Assembly (NCBI GenBank): GCA_004296955.1
Contig: SCVB01000011.1
Location: 1 to 64,000, forward strand
Origin: Brevundimonas sp.
GTDB lineage: Bacteria > Pseudomonadota > Alphaproteobacteria > Caulobacterales > Caulobacteraceae
Direction of reading: 5' to 3'
Length of the DNA: 64,000 nt
Below are positions 1 to 8,537 of the stretch, piece after piece. The stretch's first letter is position 1. Each line of letters opens with the position of its first letter. Position numbers and translations under genes: made by a program. Below the pieces are notes generated by a model. That model was not told the origin of the DNA, ran no database searches, and saw only the letters and a list, made by a program, of their open reading frames with translations.

Positions 1-694
1 AGTAATGAGCCAGTATGTCGCCTTCGCCACTGGTGTTCTTCCGAATATCTACGAATTTCACCTCTACACTCGGAGTTCCACATACCTCTCTCACACTCAA
101 GACACCCAGTATCAAAGGCAGTTCCGAAGTTAAGCTCCGGGATTTCACCTCTGACTTAAATGTCCGCCTACGCTCCCTTTACGCCCAGTAATTCCGAGCA
201 ACGCTAGCCCCCTTCGTATTACCGCGGCTGCTGGCACGAAGTTAGCCGGGGCTTCTTCTCCGGCTACAGTCATTATCTTCACCGGTGAAAGTATTTTACA
301 ATCCTAAGACCTTCATCATACACGCGGCATGGCTGCGTCAGGCTTTCGCCCATTGCGCAAGATTCCCCACTGCTGCCTCCCGTAGGAGTTTGGGCCGTGT
401 CTCAGTCCCAATGTGGCTGGTCATCCTCTCAGACCAGCTACTGATCGTAGCCTTGGTGGGCCATTACCCCACCAACTAGCTAATCAGACGCGGGCCGCTC
501 TAAAGGCGATAAATCTTTCCCCCGAAGGGCACATTCGGCATTACCACCCGTTTCCAGGAGCTATTCCGAACCTAAAGGCACGTTCCCACGTGTTACTCAC
601 CCGTCCGCCACTAACCCCGAAGGGTCCGTTCGACTTGCATGTGTTAGGCCTGCCGCCAGCGTTCGCTCTGAGCCAGGATCAAACTCTCAGGTTG
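1..694 (-). rRNA. rrs: 16S ribosomal RNA, 5' part only
   Basis: The minus strand carries the 5' domain of 16S rRNA. The complement of the universal 27F site lies at 668-687, the 338R site (GCTGCCTCCCGTAGGAGT) at about 372-389, and the 518R site (ATTACCGCGGCTGCTGGCAC) at about 217-236. The mature 5' end is placed at about 694 by distance from the 27F site. The gene runs off the left window edge, so about 690 nt of roughly 1,450 are present. The rest of the rRNA operon lies outside the window. The sequence between the conserved sites looks alphaproteobacterial, but I could not align it. Confidence 0.98.
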
Positions 695-965
695 AGTTGA
701 CTTCTGACCTAAGCAGATCGGACCGAAATCCGATTTGGCATTAGTTCTACGTATTATTGACGAGATCCCACGAACGTCTCTCCGAAGAGCGACGTCATGG
801 TGTCTTTTCAAAAAGACCGCAGATGTCAGTGTCGATAGACAGTTCCGAAGAACCGTCGCTAGGACACCGCCGCCTGCGTTTCTCTTTCCAGATCAACGAT
901 TTCAAAGACCGTAGAAGCCGGAGAACCGGCCCCACCGTTTAACGCCCGGTGACGGCGGAGGCGGC
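695..965 (-). other. rRNA operon leader region
   Basis: This untranslated stretch lies between the first rRNA promoter and mature 16S. It has no credible gene. On the minus strand it carries a boxA-like antitermination motif, GGTCTTTGAAAT, at 899-910. A GTCTTTT/AAAAGAC-type short stem lies near 803-818. These fit a precursor leader processed by RNase III and bound by Nus factors. The boxA call rests on resemblance to the family motif only. Confidence 0.6.
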
Positions 966-994
966 GATGTAGTCGCCTCGGTATTCCGTGTCAA
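966..994 (-). promoter_or_regulatory. rRNA promoter P1 (proximal)
   Basis: On the minus strand a perfect -35 TTGACA (989-994) is followed by a 17-nt spacer and a -10 TACATC (966-971). It is the nearest of three tandem promoters to 16S. All three have CGGA directly after the -35 box, which suggests duplication. Transcription would start near 958-960. Confidence 0.8.
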
Positions 995-1054
995 GCGATT
1001 ATTCCGAAGAACAATCTCTTTCCGTCGGGTCCCGCCCGGAGGCGAGGGAGGCGC

Positions 1055-1082
1055 TGTTTAGCGTCTCAGATTTCCGCGTCAA
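1055..1082 (-). promoter_or_regulatory. rRNA promoter P2
   Basis: On the minus strand a -35 TTGACG (1077-1082) is followed by a 16-nt spacer and a -10 TAAACA (1055-1060). It has the same CGGA after the -35 box as its neighbours. A hairpin of GGTTCTT/AAGAACC arms lies just upstream at about 1084-1104. Confidence 0.7.
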
Positions 1083-1144
1083 GTGGTTCTTTTTAAAGAA
1101 GAACCTCTGTCTGCGAACCCGCCCCGGAGGGCGGCGGAGGCGGC

Positions 1145-1173
1145 TGTCTAGAGAGAGCCGATCTCCGTGTCAA
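1145..1173 (-). promoter_or_regulatory. rRNA promoter P3 (distal)
   Basis: On the minus strand a perfect -35 TTGACA (1168-1173) is followed by a 17-nt spacer and a -10 TAGACA (1145-1150). It is the best match of the three tandem promoters to the sigma-70 consensus. The interval 1174-1511 upstream holds no gene I can support. It may contain activator sites, but I see no clear motif. Confidence 0.8.
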
Positions 1174-1511
1174 CCGGGCTTTTGAAGCCATTTTGCGGAG
1201 GAGAAATCCGGGGACTTCAGGCCGCAAAAAACCGTCTGGAAAGCCCGAGAGGCTTGCCTCTGTTTCGTTACCGACGATTCGATTGGAGCGCGGAACCTAA
1301 CCGAACACCCTTAAGGAAGCAACCCGCTTTCGCGACTTTCTTCCCGGGGAACCTTGGAGGCTTTCGTCTCCGTGGCCCCGGCGGCCGGCCCGTTTCCGAG
1401 CGAGGCGGCGATATACGCAGGGGCCGTTTTGTCTGCAACCCGATTCCGACGGATTCCCGAACTTTCTCGCGGAATCCCGGTCGGCGGACGCTGCGCGACG
1501 GGGCTCCGTCT

Positions 1512-1937
1512 TCAGCCCGCTATATATGTGCGCAGGGATTCCGCCTCCTGGGTGGCTTCGGCGATCTGGCATTTGACCACGTCGCCGATGGAGATCACCC
1601 CGGCCAGCCGCCCGTCGCGCAATACCGGCAGGTGCCGGATTCGCCGGTCGGTCATCCGTCCCATCAGAATCGCCACCGTCTCGCCGGGGGCTGCGAAGAT
1701 GACCTCGCCGGTCATATAGGCGGAGACCGGTCGGCCCAGGGCCGCCTCGCCGTCCCGGGCGACGGCCCTCACCACGTCGCGCTCGGACAACACGCCGACC
1801 ACCTTGTCCTGGTCGCAGATCATCAGGGCCCCGACGCGCAACCGGTCCAGCTCGCTGCAGGCCTCGCCCAACGGCAGATCGGGGCCGATGGCGTAGACCG
1901 CGTCGCCCTTGTTCTTGAGAATTTCGGCGACCAGCAT
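1512..1937 (-). CDS. CBS-domain-pair protein
   Basis: This 141-residue protein consists almost wholly of two CBS motifs, at about residues 5-62 and 70-130. The usual pattern of hydrophobic strand, G-V(L/I)-S, then D-V-V recurs (VVGVLSERDVVRAV and LAGVISIGDVVKCQ). Stand-alone CBS pairs bind adenine nucleotides and often regulate a partner, but no partner is evident here. The ATG at 1937 follows a strong GGAGG. The gene is on the same strand as the rhomboid gene 47 nt upstream, so the two may be cotranscribed. The cellular role is unknown. Confidence 0.9.
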   Translation of the reverse strand: MLVAEILKNKGDAVYAIGPDLPLGEACSELDRLRVGALMICDQDKVVGVLSERDVVRAVARDGEAALGRPVSAYMTGEVIFAAPGETVAILMGRMTDRRIRHLPVLRDGRLAGVISIGDVVKCQIAEATQEAESLRTYIAG

Positions 1938-1984
1938 CGCGGCTCCTCCCTCTCTCTATAGAGCGCGGCCGCGGATGGACCGCT

Positions 1985-2611
1985 TCAGGCCTCAGGGTCG
2001 CCCAGATCGGGCGGGGAAGCAAATGACGTCCGCCGCGATTCGAAGACCCTCGCCCAGGGACCGATCAGCAGGGCCCCGCACAGGAAGCCGAAGGCGTGGG
2101 CTTCCCAGGCGACCCGGGCGCCCTCCATCCCGGGCGCCAGCCCGACCAGTCCGGCGGCGGCGTTCACGCCCATGATGACCAAGGCGGGGGTCAGGAAGCG
2201 CGGGTCGCCGAGGCGACGCAGGCTCCGGTCCCGGCGCCCCAGCAGCCGAAGCGCCGCGCCCATCAGCCCGAAGACGGCGCCGGACGCCCCGACCAGGGAA
2301 TCATAGCTGGCCGGATGGATCAGGCCGTAGCCGGCCGTGGCGACCAGTCCGCACGCTATATAGAAGAGCAGAAAGCCCGCGACGCCTTTGGGGCCGCCCA
2401 TCAGCCGCGCCACGGGCGGACCGAAGGCCAGGGCGGCGACGGCGTTCATCGCCACATGGGGCCAGCCCCCGTGCACGAACATCGAGGTCAGTATCCCCGG
2501 CCACCACTGCCCGTCCCACAGCGAGGCCGGCCGGAAGGCCAGGGACAGACCCTCGTCCGGCAATCGTTCCTGGACGAGGTACAGGACAGGCATCGAGGCG
2601 GCGACCACCAC
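1985..2611 (-). CDS. Rhomboid family intramembrane serine protease
   Basis: The protein has the rhomboid core: a catalytic serine in GASGAVFG, an upstream H-x-x-M-N block (HVAMNAVAALAFG) and a late histidine in WEAHAFGFLCGALL. Several hydrophobic helices surround these. Rhomboids cleave substrates within the membrane. The coordinates use GTG at 2611, which cuts into the first membrane helix and is unlikely to be the natural start. The same frame stays open to about 2665 without a start codon. A second frame starts with ATG at 2709-2712, encodes 18 residues and stops at 2656-2658. Adding one base near 2660 would join them into a protein of about 240 residues. This may be a real frameshift or a sequence error. 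Confidence 0.85.
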   Translation of the reverse strand: MVVAASMPVLYLVQERLPDEGLSLAFRPASLWDGQWWPGILTSMFVHGGWPHVAMNAVAALAFGPPVARLMGGPKGVAGFLLFYIACGLVATAGYGLIHPASYDSLVGASGAVFGLMGAALRLLGRRDRSLRRLGDPRFLTPALVIMGVNAAAGLVGLAPGMEGARVAWEAHAFGFLCGALLIGPWARVFESRRTSFASPPDLGDPEA

Positions 2612-2798
2612 CGCGACGGCCGGCGCATTCAGGATCCGTTCGGCGGGCGGTTGGGTCAGGTCGGACTCCGGAACAGGGTGGGAGCGCCGTCAAAGGCGCC
2701 AAAACTCATCATGGCAAGCGCTTCTTAATAACCATGACCCAGATTGGCACGCAGGGTCCTTGCCGGCCCGTAAACCATGTTTGGGTGGAGTCGCCGAT

Positions 2799-3239
2799 AT
2801 GACTGTCCGGATCAAGTCCCTGCCAGTGCTCGCGATTCTCCCGGTCGCCCTGCTGGCCCTGCCCGCGGCGGCCGCGGCCCAGTCCGCCGGATCCTCGGGC
2901 ATGGGCGCCTACCAGGCCGGCTACGGCGGGGCGCGCTACTCCACCGCCCGGTCCCAGACCGGCTCGACCCGCGACGCCAACGGCAACCGGCTGATCGTCG
3001 ACGGAATCATCCAGGCGGGGGCCAGCACCTATTCCAGCGCCACGGGCGGCGTGTCCTCCAGCTTCTCCGGCGCCGGCGCGAACGGCGGCACGGCCATCGG
3101 GGGCTCCACCGCCATCGGTAACAGCCTGAACGTCGTGGTCCAGGGCAACCACAATACGGTCATCGTCAACTCGACACAGGTCAACAACGGCAATGTCACG
3201 GCCGGAACCAGCCTGAACGGCACTCTGAGGCTTCCATGA
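2799..3239 (+). CDS. hfaA: Holdfast anchor protein HfaA (curlin-like)
   Basis: This 146-residue secreted protein has a signal peptide (about residues 1-27, ending AAAAAQ). A Gly/Ser/Asn-rich body follows, and the C-terminal third has curlin-like Asn/Gln/Val repeats (GNSLNVVVQGNHNTVIVNST). In Caulobacter HfaA, HfaB and HfaD anchor the adhesive holdfast to the cell pole. Recognition rests on this body, on the CsgG-like gene next door and on the A-B-D order. The ATG at 2799 follows a GGAG. Its stop overlaps the hfaB start (ATGA at 3236-3239), which implies translational coupling. The upstream gap carries ATAACCAT, close to a CtrA half-site. Confidence 0.85.
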   Translation: MTVRIKSLPVLAILPVALLALPAAAAAQSAGSSGMGAYQAGYGGARYSTARSQTGSTRDANGNRLIVDGIIQAGASTYSSATGGVSSSFSGAGANGGTAIGGSTAIGNSLNVVVQGNHNTVIVNSTQVNNGNVTAGTSLNGTLRLP

Positions 3240-4252
3240 TCGCTGGCTCCATTTCCCGGCGCCTGAGGGCAGCCGGCGTCGCCTGCGCCACGGCCGCGCT
3301 GCTCAGCGGGTGTATCTCCGCCTCGGCCGGCCCGCAGGGGCTGTACGCAACGCCGATCGGCAATGCGCCGGTGACGGCCAACCCGACTCCCTATTCCGCC
3401 GCCCTGTACTGCATGGCCGACTACGCCCGGCGCTATAACCTGCCCTCCCCGCGCATCGCCGTGGGCCGGATCGCCGATTACACAGGCACGGTCTCGGCCG
3501 ACGGCGGCCGCCAGGTCACCGGCGGCGCCTCGCTCATGGCCATGGCCGCCCTGGCCAAGTCCGGGGCGCGGATGATCGAACGCTATGACACCTCGGTCTC
3601 CGAGATGGAGCTGCGCTACGCCAACAATCGCCTGATCGGCGACGACGGTCCCGGCGGCGCGGACGACGTCCAGTACCGCCGCATCCTGGCCGGTTCGGTG
3701 CCCGGCTCTGACTTCTACATCGTCGGCGGCATCACCGAGGTGAACTACAATATCCGTTCCGCCGGCTTCGACATGGCCGCGGGCCAGGCCACCAGCCAGA
3801 CCCCCCTGTCCACGGCCTTCTCGGGCAAGGCCTATGTCATGAACATCGCCATCGACCTGCGGCTGGTCCAGACCACCACGCTCGAGGTGGTCGATGTGGT
3901 CTCCTACCAGAAGCAGATCATCGGCCGGGAGATCTCGGCCGGGGTGTTCGACTTCCTGAACGGCAACGTCTTCGACATTTCGGCCGGCGAGGGCGGGCTG
4001 GAGCCGGTCCAGCTGGCGGTGCGCGCCCTGATCGAGCGGGCGACGGTCGAATTCATGGCCAATCTGTACGGCGCGCCGGGACCCGAGATCTGCCTGAACG
4101 CCGGTCCCGACCCCCTGGGCGGCACGGTTGGGCCGACCGGCGGCTACTATCCCGCTTACCCCAACACGGACACGAACAATGGCGAAACCCGCGCGGATCC
4201 GTCTCGCTGGCACGATCGCCGCGACACTGCTGTGCGCCGCAGCCGCTACTGA
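3236..4252 (+). CDS. hfaB: Holdfast anchor secretion lipoprotein HfaB (CsgG family)
   Basis: This 338-residue CsgG-like outer-membrane lipoprotein has an N-terminal signal with lipobox LLSGC (Cys 26). The body matches the CsgG/HfaB pattern: IAVGRIADYTG, MAMAALAKSGARMIERYDTS and YIVGGITEVNYN, then a second half with SYQKQIIGREISAGVFDF. CsgG forms the curli secretion pore. By analogy HfaB exports or assembles HfaA and HfaD at the pole. The gene overlaps hfaA by 4 nt and hfaD by 74 nt, so the three form one operon. Confidence 0.9.
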   Translation: MIAGSISRRLRAAGVACATAALLSGCISASAGPQGLYATPIGNAPVTANPTPYSAALYCMADYARRYNLPSPRIAVGRIADYTGTVSADGGRQVTGGASLMAMAALAKSGARMIERYDTSVSEMELRYANNRLIGDDGPGGADDVQYRRILAGSVPGSDFYIVGGITEVNYNIRSAGFDMAAGQATSQTPLSTAFSGKAYVMNIAIDLRLVQTTTLEVVDVVSYQKQIIGREISAGVFDFLNGNVFDISAGEGGLEPVQLAVRALIERATVEFMANLYGAPGPEICLNAGPDPLGGTVGPTGGYYPAYPNTDTNNGETRADPSRWHDRRDTAVRRSRY

Positions 4253-5423
4253 GGCCACGGCGCAGGACGGCACGATCGTCCTGAATCAACAACTGCAGCT
4301 GGGCGACGTCTTCGCCGGCCAGACGCTGAACGTCGTCGATTCCCAGGACCAGGTGACCGTCGAGACCTCCGCCCAGGGCAACAGCGCCTCGGGTGCGGTG
4401 CAGAATGGTTCGATCACGGTCCAGTCCGACCAGACCATGCAGGGCGACGCGGTGGCGACGACCGACATCACCCTGGGCGGCGATACATATGGCGTGGTCA
4501 ACGCCACGACCCAGGCCGGCGGCAACTATCTGGCGGTCAGCGCCTATGACGCGAACCTGACGCTGGATGCGGCCCAGACCACCGACGACGGTCTGATCAG
4601 CGCCACCACCGAAGTCGGCGACAGCAACGCCCGCCTGCACGCCGGCGCCGCCGTCGGCGCCTCGGCCATCTCCAACACCGTGGCCGTCTACGGTCAGACC
4701 TCGTTTGTCAGCGGGACAATCGACCAGTCCTCCTCGGCCATCGTGCGCTCCTTCGGCCGGATCGAGAGTCAGTACATCCCGGCCGAGGCCAGCGTGACCA
4801 GCCAGGCCATAGCCAACGCCATCGCAGTCAACAGCGACAACACCTCCGGCCAGGACCTCGGCGTCGCCCAACGGTCGATCGGCAGCTTCATCGAAGCCGA
4901 GGCCAGCGCCAACTCCGGCAACGCCTGGGACCTGGCCGCGCGCGCCCGCGCCACCGCCAACCAGGCCGTTCTGTATAATGAGGGCGGCTCCGTCGTGACC
5001 GCCTCGGACCAGCGGAACTCCAGCTTCGTCCGCGCCTCGGCCCTGACCACGGCCTATGACTACGGCCGGGCCGAGGCCTATGCCCGCGGCGCCGCCAACG
5101 AACTGTCTGTCGGCAACAACGACATCTATCTCGAGATCGACAACGCCCAGTTCAACACCGGCGGCGTGGACGTGAACGCCACCTTCTCCGGCACGAACGG
5201 CTATGACGTTTCGGTCGGCGCCGATGCGGTCGGCAACAGCGTCACCGGCTATGCCTGTTCCGAATGCGAGGGCTATCTGGAGGCGGGCAACGTCCAGACC
5301 AATACGGGGGATGTCTCAGCCGTCGCCAACACAACCGTCGCGGGTTCAAACCGGTCGGTCATCTCCGGCGCCAATGCGGTCGGCAATTCCGCCAGCTTCT
5401 ATGTTTCGCGGCCCGGAAATTAA
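4179..5423 (+). CDS. hfaD: Holdfast anchor adhesin HfaD
   Basis: This 414-residue secreted protein has a signal peptide to about residue 29 (ATEATAQ). The body is a long run of degenerate repeats of the type A-(I/V)-x-N-x-(I/V/S)-x-V, for example SQAIANAIAVN, DAVGNSVTGYA and NAVGNSASFY. That is typical of a beta-helical surface adhesin. The ATG at 4179 gives a proper signal peptide, while an upstream in-frame start at 4128 would add a non-signal leader. The gene begins inside hfaB. It is identified as HfaD from position, size and repeat character. It may polymerise with HfaA. Confidence 0.82.
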   Translation: MAKPARIRLAGTIAATLLCAAAATEATAQDGTIVLNQQLQLGDVFAGQTLNVVDSQDQVTVETSAQGNSASGAVQNGSITVQSDQTMQGDAVATTDITLGGDTYGVVNATTQAGGNYLAVSAYDANLTLDAAQTTDDGLISATTEVGDSNARLHAGAAVGASAISNTVAVYGQTSFVSGTIDQSSSAIVRSFGRIESQYIPAEASVTSQAIANAIAVNSDNTSGQDLGVAQRSIGSFIEAEASANSGNAWDLAARARATANQAVLYNEGGSVVTASDQRNSSFVRASALTTAYDYGRAEAYARGAANELSVGNNDIYLEIDNAQFNTGGVDVNATFSGTNGYDVSVGADAVGNSVTGYACSECEGYLEAGNVQTNTGDVSAVANTTVAGSNRSVISGANAVGNSASFYVSRPGN

Positions 5424-5561
5424 CTTTCGGTAACTTGAGCCGGCCTGCTGCGTCGCCGAAGGGTTGAGCGGGGCGTCGGCGATAGCTGTATTGCGGTCCT
5501 TCCTGTTGTCCGGCGCCGCCCCGATCCGGGAGCTGTCGCGCCTTTCGGAAAGAGACCGAGA

Positions 5562-8411
5562 ATGCGTTCCGCCCGTCTGTTCCTGCTCGCCGCAGCCTCC
5601 CTCGCCGTCCTGACCGCCGCCGCGCCGGCCCTCGCCCAGGTCCAGCCCTCCGATCCCTGGGCCCAGGCGGCCAGCGACATTCCCGCCGACTCCAACGTCC
5701 GCTTCGGCGTTCTGTCCAACGGCATGCAGTACGCCATCCTGCGCAACGCCACGCCGCCCGGACAGGCCAGCTTCCGCCTGCGGATCGACGCCGGTTCGCT
5801 GATGGAGAACGAGAACCAGCTCGGCCTGGCCCACTTCATGGAGCACATGGCGTTCAACGGCACGACCAACATCCCCGAGAACGACCTGCTGCGCATCCTC
5901 GAACGCCGCGGCCTGGCCTTCGGCGCCGACACCAACGCCTACACCTCCTTCGACGAGACGGTGTACATGCTGGAGTTGCCGAACGCCGCGGACGGGACCG
6001 TCGACGACTCGCTGCGGATCATGCGTGAACAGGTGTCGGAAGCCCTGATGGCGGCAGACGCCGTCGACGACGAGCGCAACGTCATCGTCGGCGAGGAGCG
6101 CCTGCGCAACACGCCGGGACTGCGCAGCATCAAGGCGCAACTGGGCCTGTTCGCCCCCGGCCAGCGGATTTCGAACCGCCTGCCGCTCGGCGACCTGAAC
6201 ATCATCCGCACGGCGCCGCGGGAACGCTTCGTGGAATTCTACCAGGGCTACTATCGGCCGGAGCGCGCGACCTTCATCGCCGTTGGCGACTTCGACGTCG
6301 ACCAGCTCGAGGCCAAGGTCCGCGCCGCGTTCGAAAGCTGGCAACCGACCGGACCGGCCGGTCCGGAACCGGATCTCGGCACGGTCGCGCCGCGCGGACC
6401 CGAGACCCGCATCCTGATCGAGCCCGGCGTCCAGTCGTCGATCGAGCTGGGCTATATCCGCGCGCCCGACCGCGACCCCGACAGCGTGGCCGAACGCCGT
6501 GAAAACCTGATCCGGCGTCTCGGCGTCGCCGTGCTGAACCGCCGGCTCGGCGAAATGTCCCGCGCCGACAACCCGCCCTTCATCAACGCCTCGGGCGGCG
6601 AGGCCGAGCTGGCCGACAGCTTCGCCGCCGCCTCGGTCTCGGCCCGGTTCAACCCCGGCGAATGGAAGCGCGCCCTTGAGGCGATCGAACAGGAACAGCG
6701 CCGGCTGATCCAGTACGGCGTCTCGGACGCCGAACTGCAGCGCGAAATCACCGAGGGCCGCGCCGGGCTGGAAAACGCCGTCGCCGGAGCGGCCACCCGC
6801 CGCACGCCCAATCTGGCCGGCGGCCTGGTCAGCGCCGTCAACAGCCGCACCGTCTTCAACACCCCCCAGACCAGCCTCGATCTGTTCAACGCGGCCGTCG
6901 ACGGACTGACCGCCGCCCAGGTCAACCAGGTCCTGCCGACCATCTTCCAGGGCGAAGGCCCGCTGGCGCTCGTGGTCACGCCCGTCGAGATCGAGGGCGG
7001 CGAGGCGGCGGTCACGGCGGCGCTTGAGGCCTCCCGTCTGGCGCCGGTCTCCGCGCCCGCGGCCCAGGCCCAGCTGGAATGGCCCTATGCCGCGTTCGGC
7101 GCGCCGGGGGCCGTCGAGAGCCGCAGCGAACTGGAGGCCGTCGGCGCCACGGTCGTCACCTTCGCCAATGGCGTGCGTCTGACCGTCAAGCCGACGAATT
7201 TCCGTGACGAACAGATCCTGGTCAGCGTCCGCACCGGCCTCGGCGAACTCGGCATGCCGGCCGACCGCATCGACGCCCAGGGCCTCGCCCCGCTGGTGTT
7301 CACCGCCGGCGGCCTGGGCCGGCTCTCCGCCGATGAACTCAGCCGGGTCCTGAACGGCCGCATCTATTCGGCCGGCTTCGCGATCGAAGGCGACAGCTAT
7401 GTGCTGTCAGGCGCGACCCGGCCCGAGGATCTGCAGCTGCAAACCCAGGTGCTGGCGGCCTATCTGACGGATCCGGGCCTGCGGCCGGCGCCCTTCCAGC
7501 AGATCAAGACCTTCTTCCCGCAGATCATCGCCCAGCAGATGGCCACGCCGGGCGGCGCCTTCGGGCTCCAGGCCTCGGAGCTTCTCGCCGGCGGCGACAA
7601 GCGCGAGGCCCTGCCGACGGCGGCGGAGATGGCCGCCATGACGAACGACGACCTGCGCGCCTCGGTGACGCGCGGTCTCTCCACCGGTCCGATCGATGTG
7701 GTCATGGTCGGGGATGTGACGGTCGAGGACGCCATCGCCAGCATCGCCCCGACCTTCGGCGCCCTGCCCGCCCGCGGGCCGGACGCAACGCCTCCGGCCG
7801 GCTCGGACCAGCGCCGCTTCCCCGCCGCCACGGCCACGCCGGTGCGTCTCTTCCACACCGGGCCGGCGGAACAGGCCCTGGCCTACATCGCCTGGCCGAC
7901 GACGGATGCGGTTTCCGACCGCACCGAGGCCCATCGGATCAGCATCATGTCCGAAGTGCTGAAGCTGCGCGTCCTGGAAGAGATTCGCGAACGCCAGGCC
8001 CTCGCCTATTCGCCGGGCGTCGGCGCCGCCGCCTCCGACGCCTTCGCCGGCTATGGCTCGGTCTCGATTCGCGCCGAGATCGCCGCCGACAAGGAGGCCG
8101 CCTTCTTCGCGGCCGTGGAGGAGATCGTCGCCAGGCTCCGCGACGAGCCCCCCAGCGAGGACGAACTGAACCGCGCCCGCCTGCCGGTGATCGAATCGCT
8201 GCGCCGCAGCCAGGCCGGCAACGAATACTGGCTGGCGCAACTCGGCGAGGTGGCCGAGCGTCCGGGCGACATCGAGCAGATCCTGACCCACATCTCGGAC
8301 CTGGAGGCCATCACCCCGGCCGACATCCAGGCGCTGGCGCGTCAGTATCTGAAATCCGACACGGCCTGGCGGGCCGTGGTCGTCTCGTCCAACGCCCCGG
8401 CCGCGCAATAG
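5562..8411 (+). CDS. M16 family zinc metallopeptidase (pitrilysin-like)
   Basis: This 949-residue secreted peptidase has a signal peptide of residues 1-25 (APALA-Q). The inverted zinc motif HxxEH is HFMEH at residues 91-95, with the third-ligand glutamate region ERNVIVGEE about 76-83 residues later (171-179). The length fits a two-repeat pitrilysin, with an active N-terminal half and an inactive C-terminal half. The C-terminal half keeps the R/Y substrate-binding type motif (RERQALAYSPGV, about 805-818). It probably degrades peptides in the periplasm. The gene stands alone, 138 nt after hfaD, and is followed by a strong terminator. Confidence 0.93.
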   Translation: MRSARLFLLAAASLAVLTAAAPALAQVQPSDPWAQAASDIPADSNVRFGVLSNGMQYAILRNATPPGQASFRLRIDAGSLMENENQLGLAHFMEHMAFNGTTNIPENDLLRILERRGLAFGADTNAYTSFDETVYMLELPNAADGTVDDSLRIMREQVSEALMAADAVDDERNVIVGEERLRNTPGLRSIKAQLGLFAPGQRISNRLPLGDLNIIRTAPRERFVEFYQGYYRPERATFIAVGDFDVDQLEAKVRAAFESWQPTGPAGPEPDLGTVAPRGPETRILIEPGVQSSIELGYIRAPDRDPDSVAERRENLIRRLGVAVLNRRLGEMSRADNPPFINASGGEAELADSFAAASVSARFNPGEWKRALEAIEQEQRRLIQYGVSDAELQREITEGRAGLENAVAGAATRRTPNLAGGLVSAVNSRTVFNTPQTSLDLFNAAVDGLTAAQVNQVLPTIFQGEGPLALVVTPVEIEGGEAAVTAALEASRLAPVSAPAAQAQLEWPYAAFGAPGAVESRSELEAVGATVVTFANGVRLTVKPTNFRDEQILVSVRTGLGELGMPADRIDAQGLAPLVFTAGGLGRLSADELSRVLNGRIYSAGFAIEGDSYVLSGATRPEDLQLQTQVLAAYLTDPGLRPAPFQQIKTFFPQIIAQQMATPGGAFGLQASELLAGGDKREALPTAAEMAAMTNDDLRASVTRGLSTGPIDVVMVGDVTVEDAIASIAPTFGALPARGPDATPPAGSDQRRFPAATATPVRLFHTGPAEQALAYIAWPTTDAVSDRTEAHRISIMSEVLKLRVLEEIRERQALAYSPGVGAAASDAFAGYGSVSIRAEIAADKEAAFFAAVEEIVARLRDEPPSEDELNRARLPVIESLRRSQAGNEYWLAQLGEVAERPGDIEQILTHISDLEAITPADIQALARQYLKSDTAWRAVVVSSNAPAAQ

Positions 8412-8420
8412 GCGAAGAAA

Positions 8421-8455
8421 GGCCCCGGTCCTTGCGGATCGGGGCCAGTTTGCTT
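8421..8455 (+). terminator. Rho-independent terminator after the M16 peptidase gene
   Basis: An 11-bp stem with one G-U pair (arms 8421-8431 and 8436-8446) has a 4-nt loop and is followed by AGTTTGCTT. It lies 10 nt after the peptidase stop and separates it from the convergent polyproline gene. Confidence 0.75.
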
Positions 8456-8537
8456 CTCAGGATCGTCGACGGAGCCGACGGTTCACCCTGCGCTGCCGCG
8501 GCTGACCCGCGGCTGAACGCCGATGTTCAGGCGCGCG

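Noticed and set aside
2731..2798. A sigma-54 promoter upstream of hfaA (TTGGCACG...CCTTGC)
   Set aside because: The GG and GC elements are 14 nt apart instead of 10, so the spacing does not fit a -24/-12 promoter.
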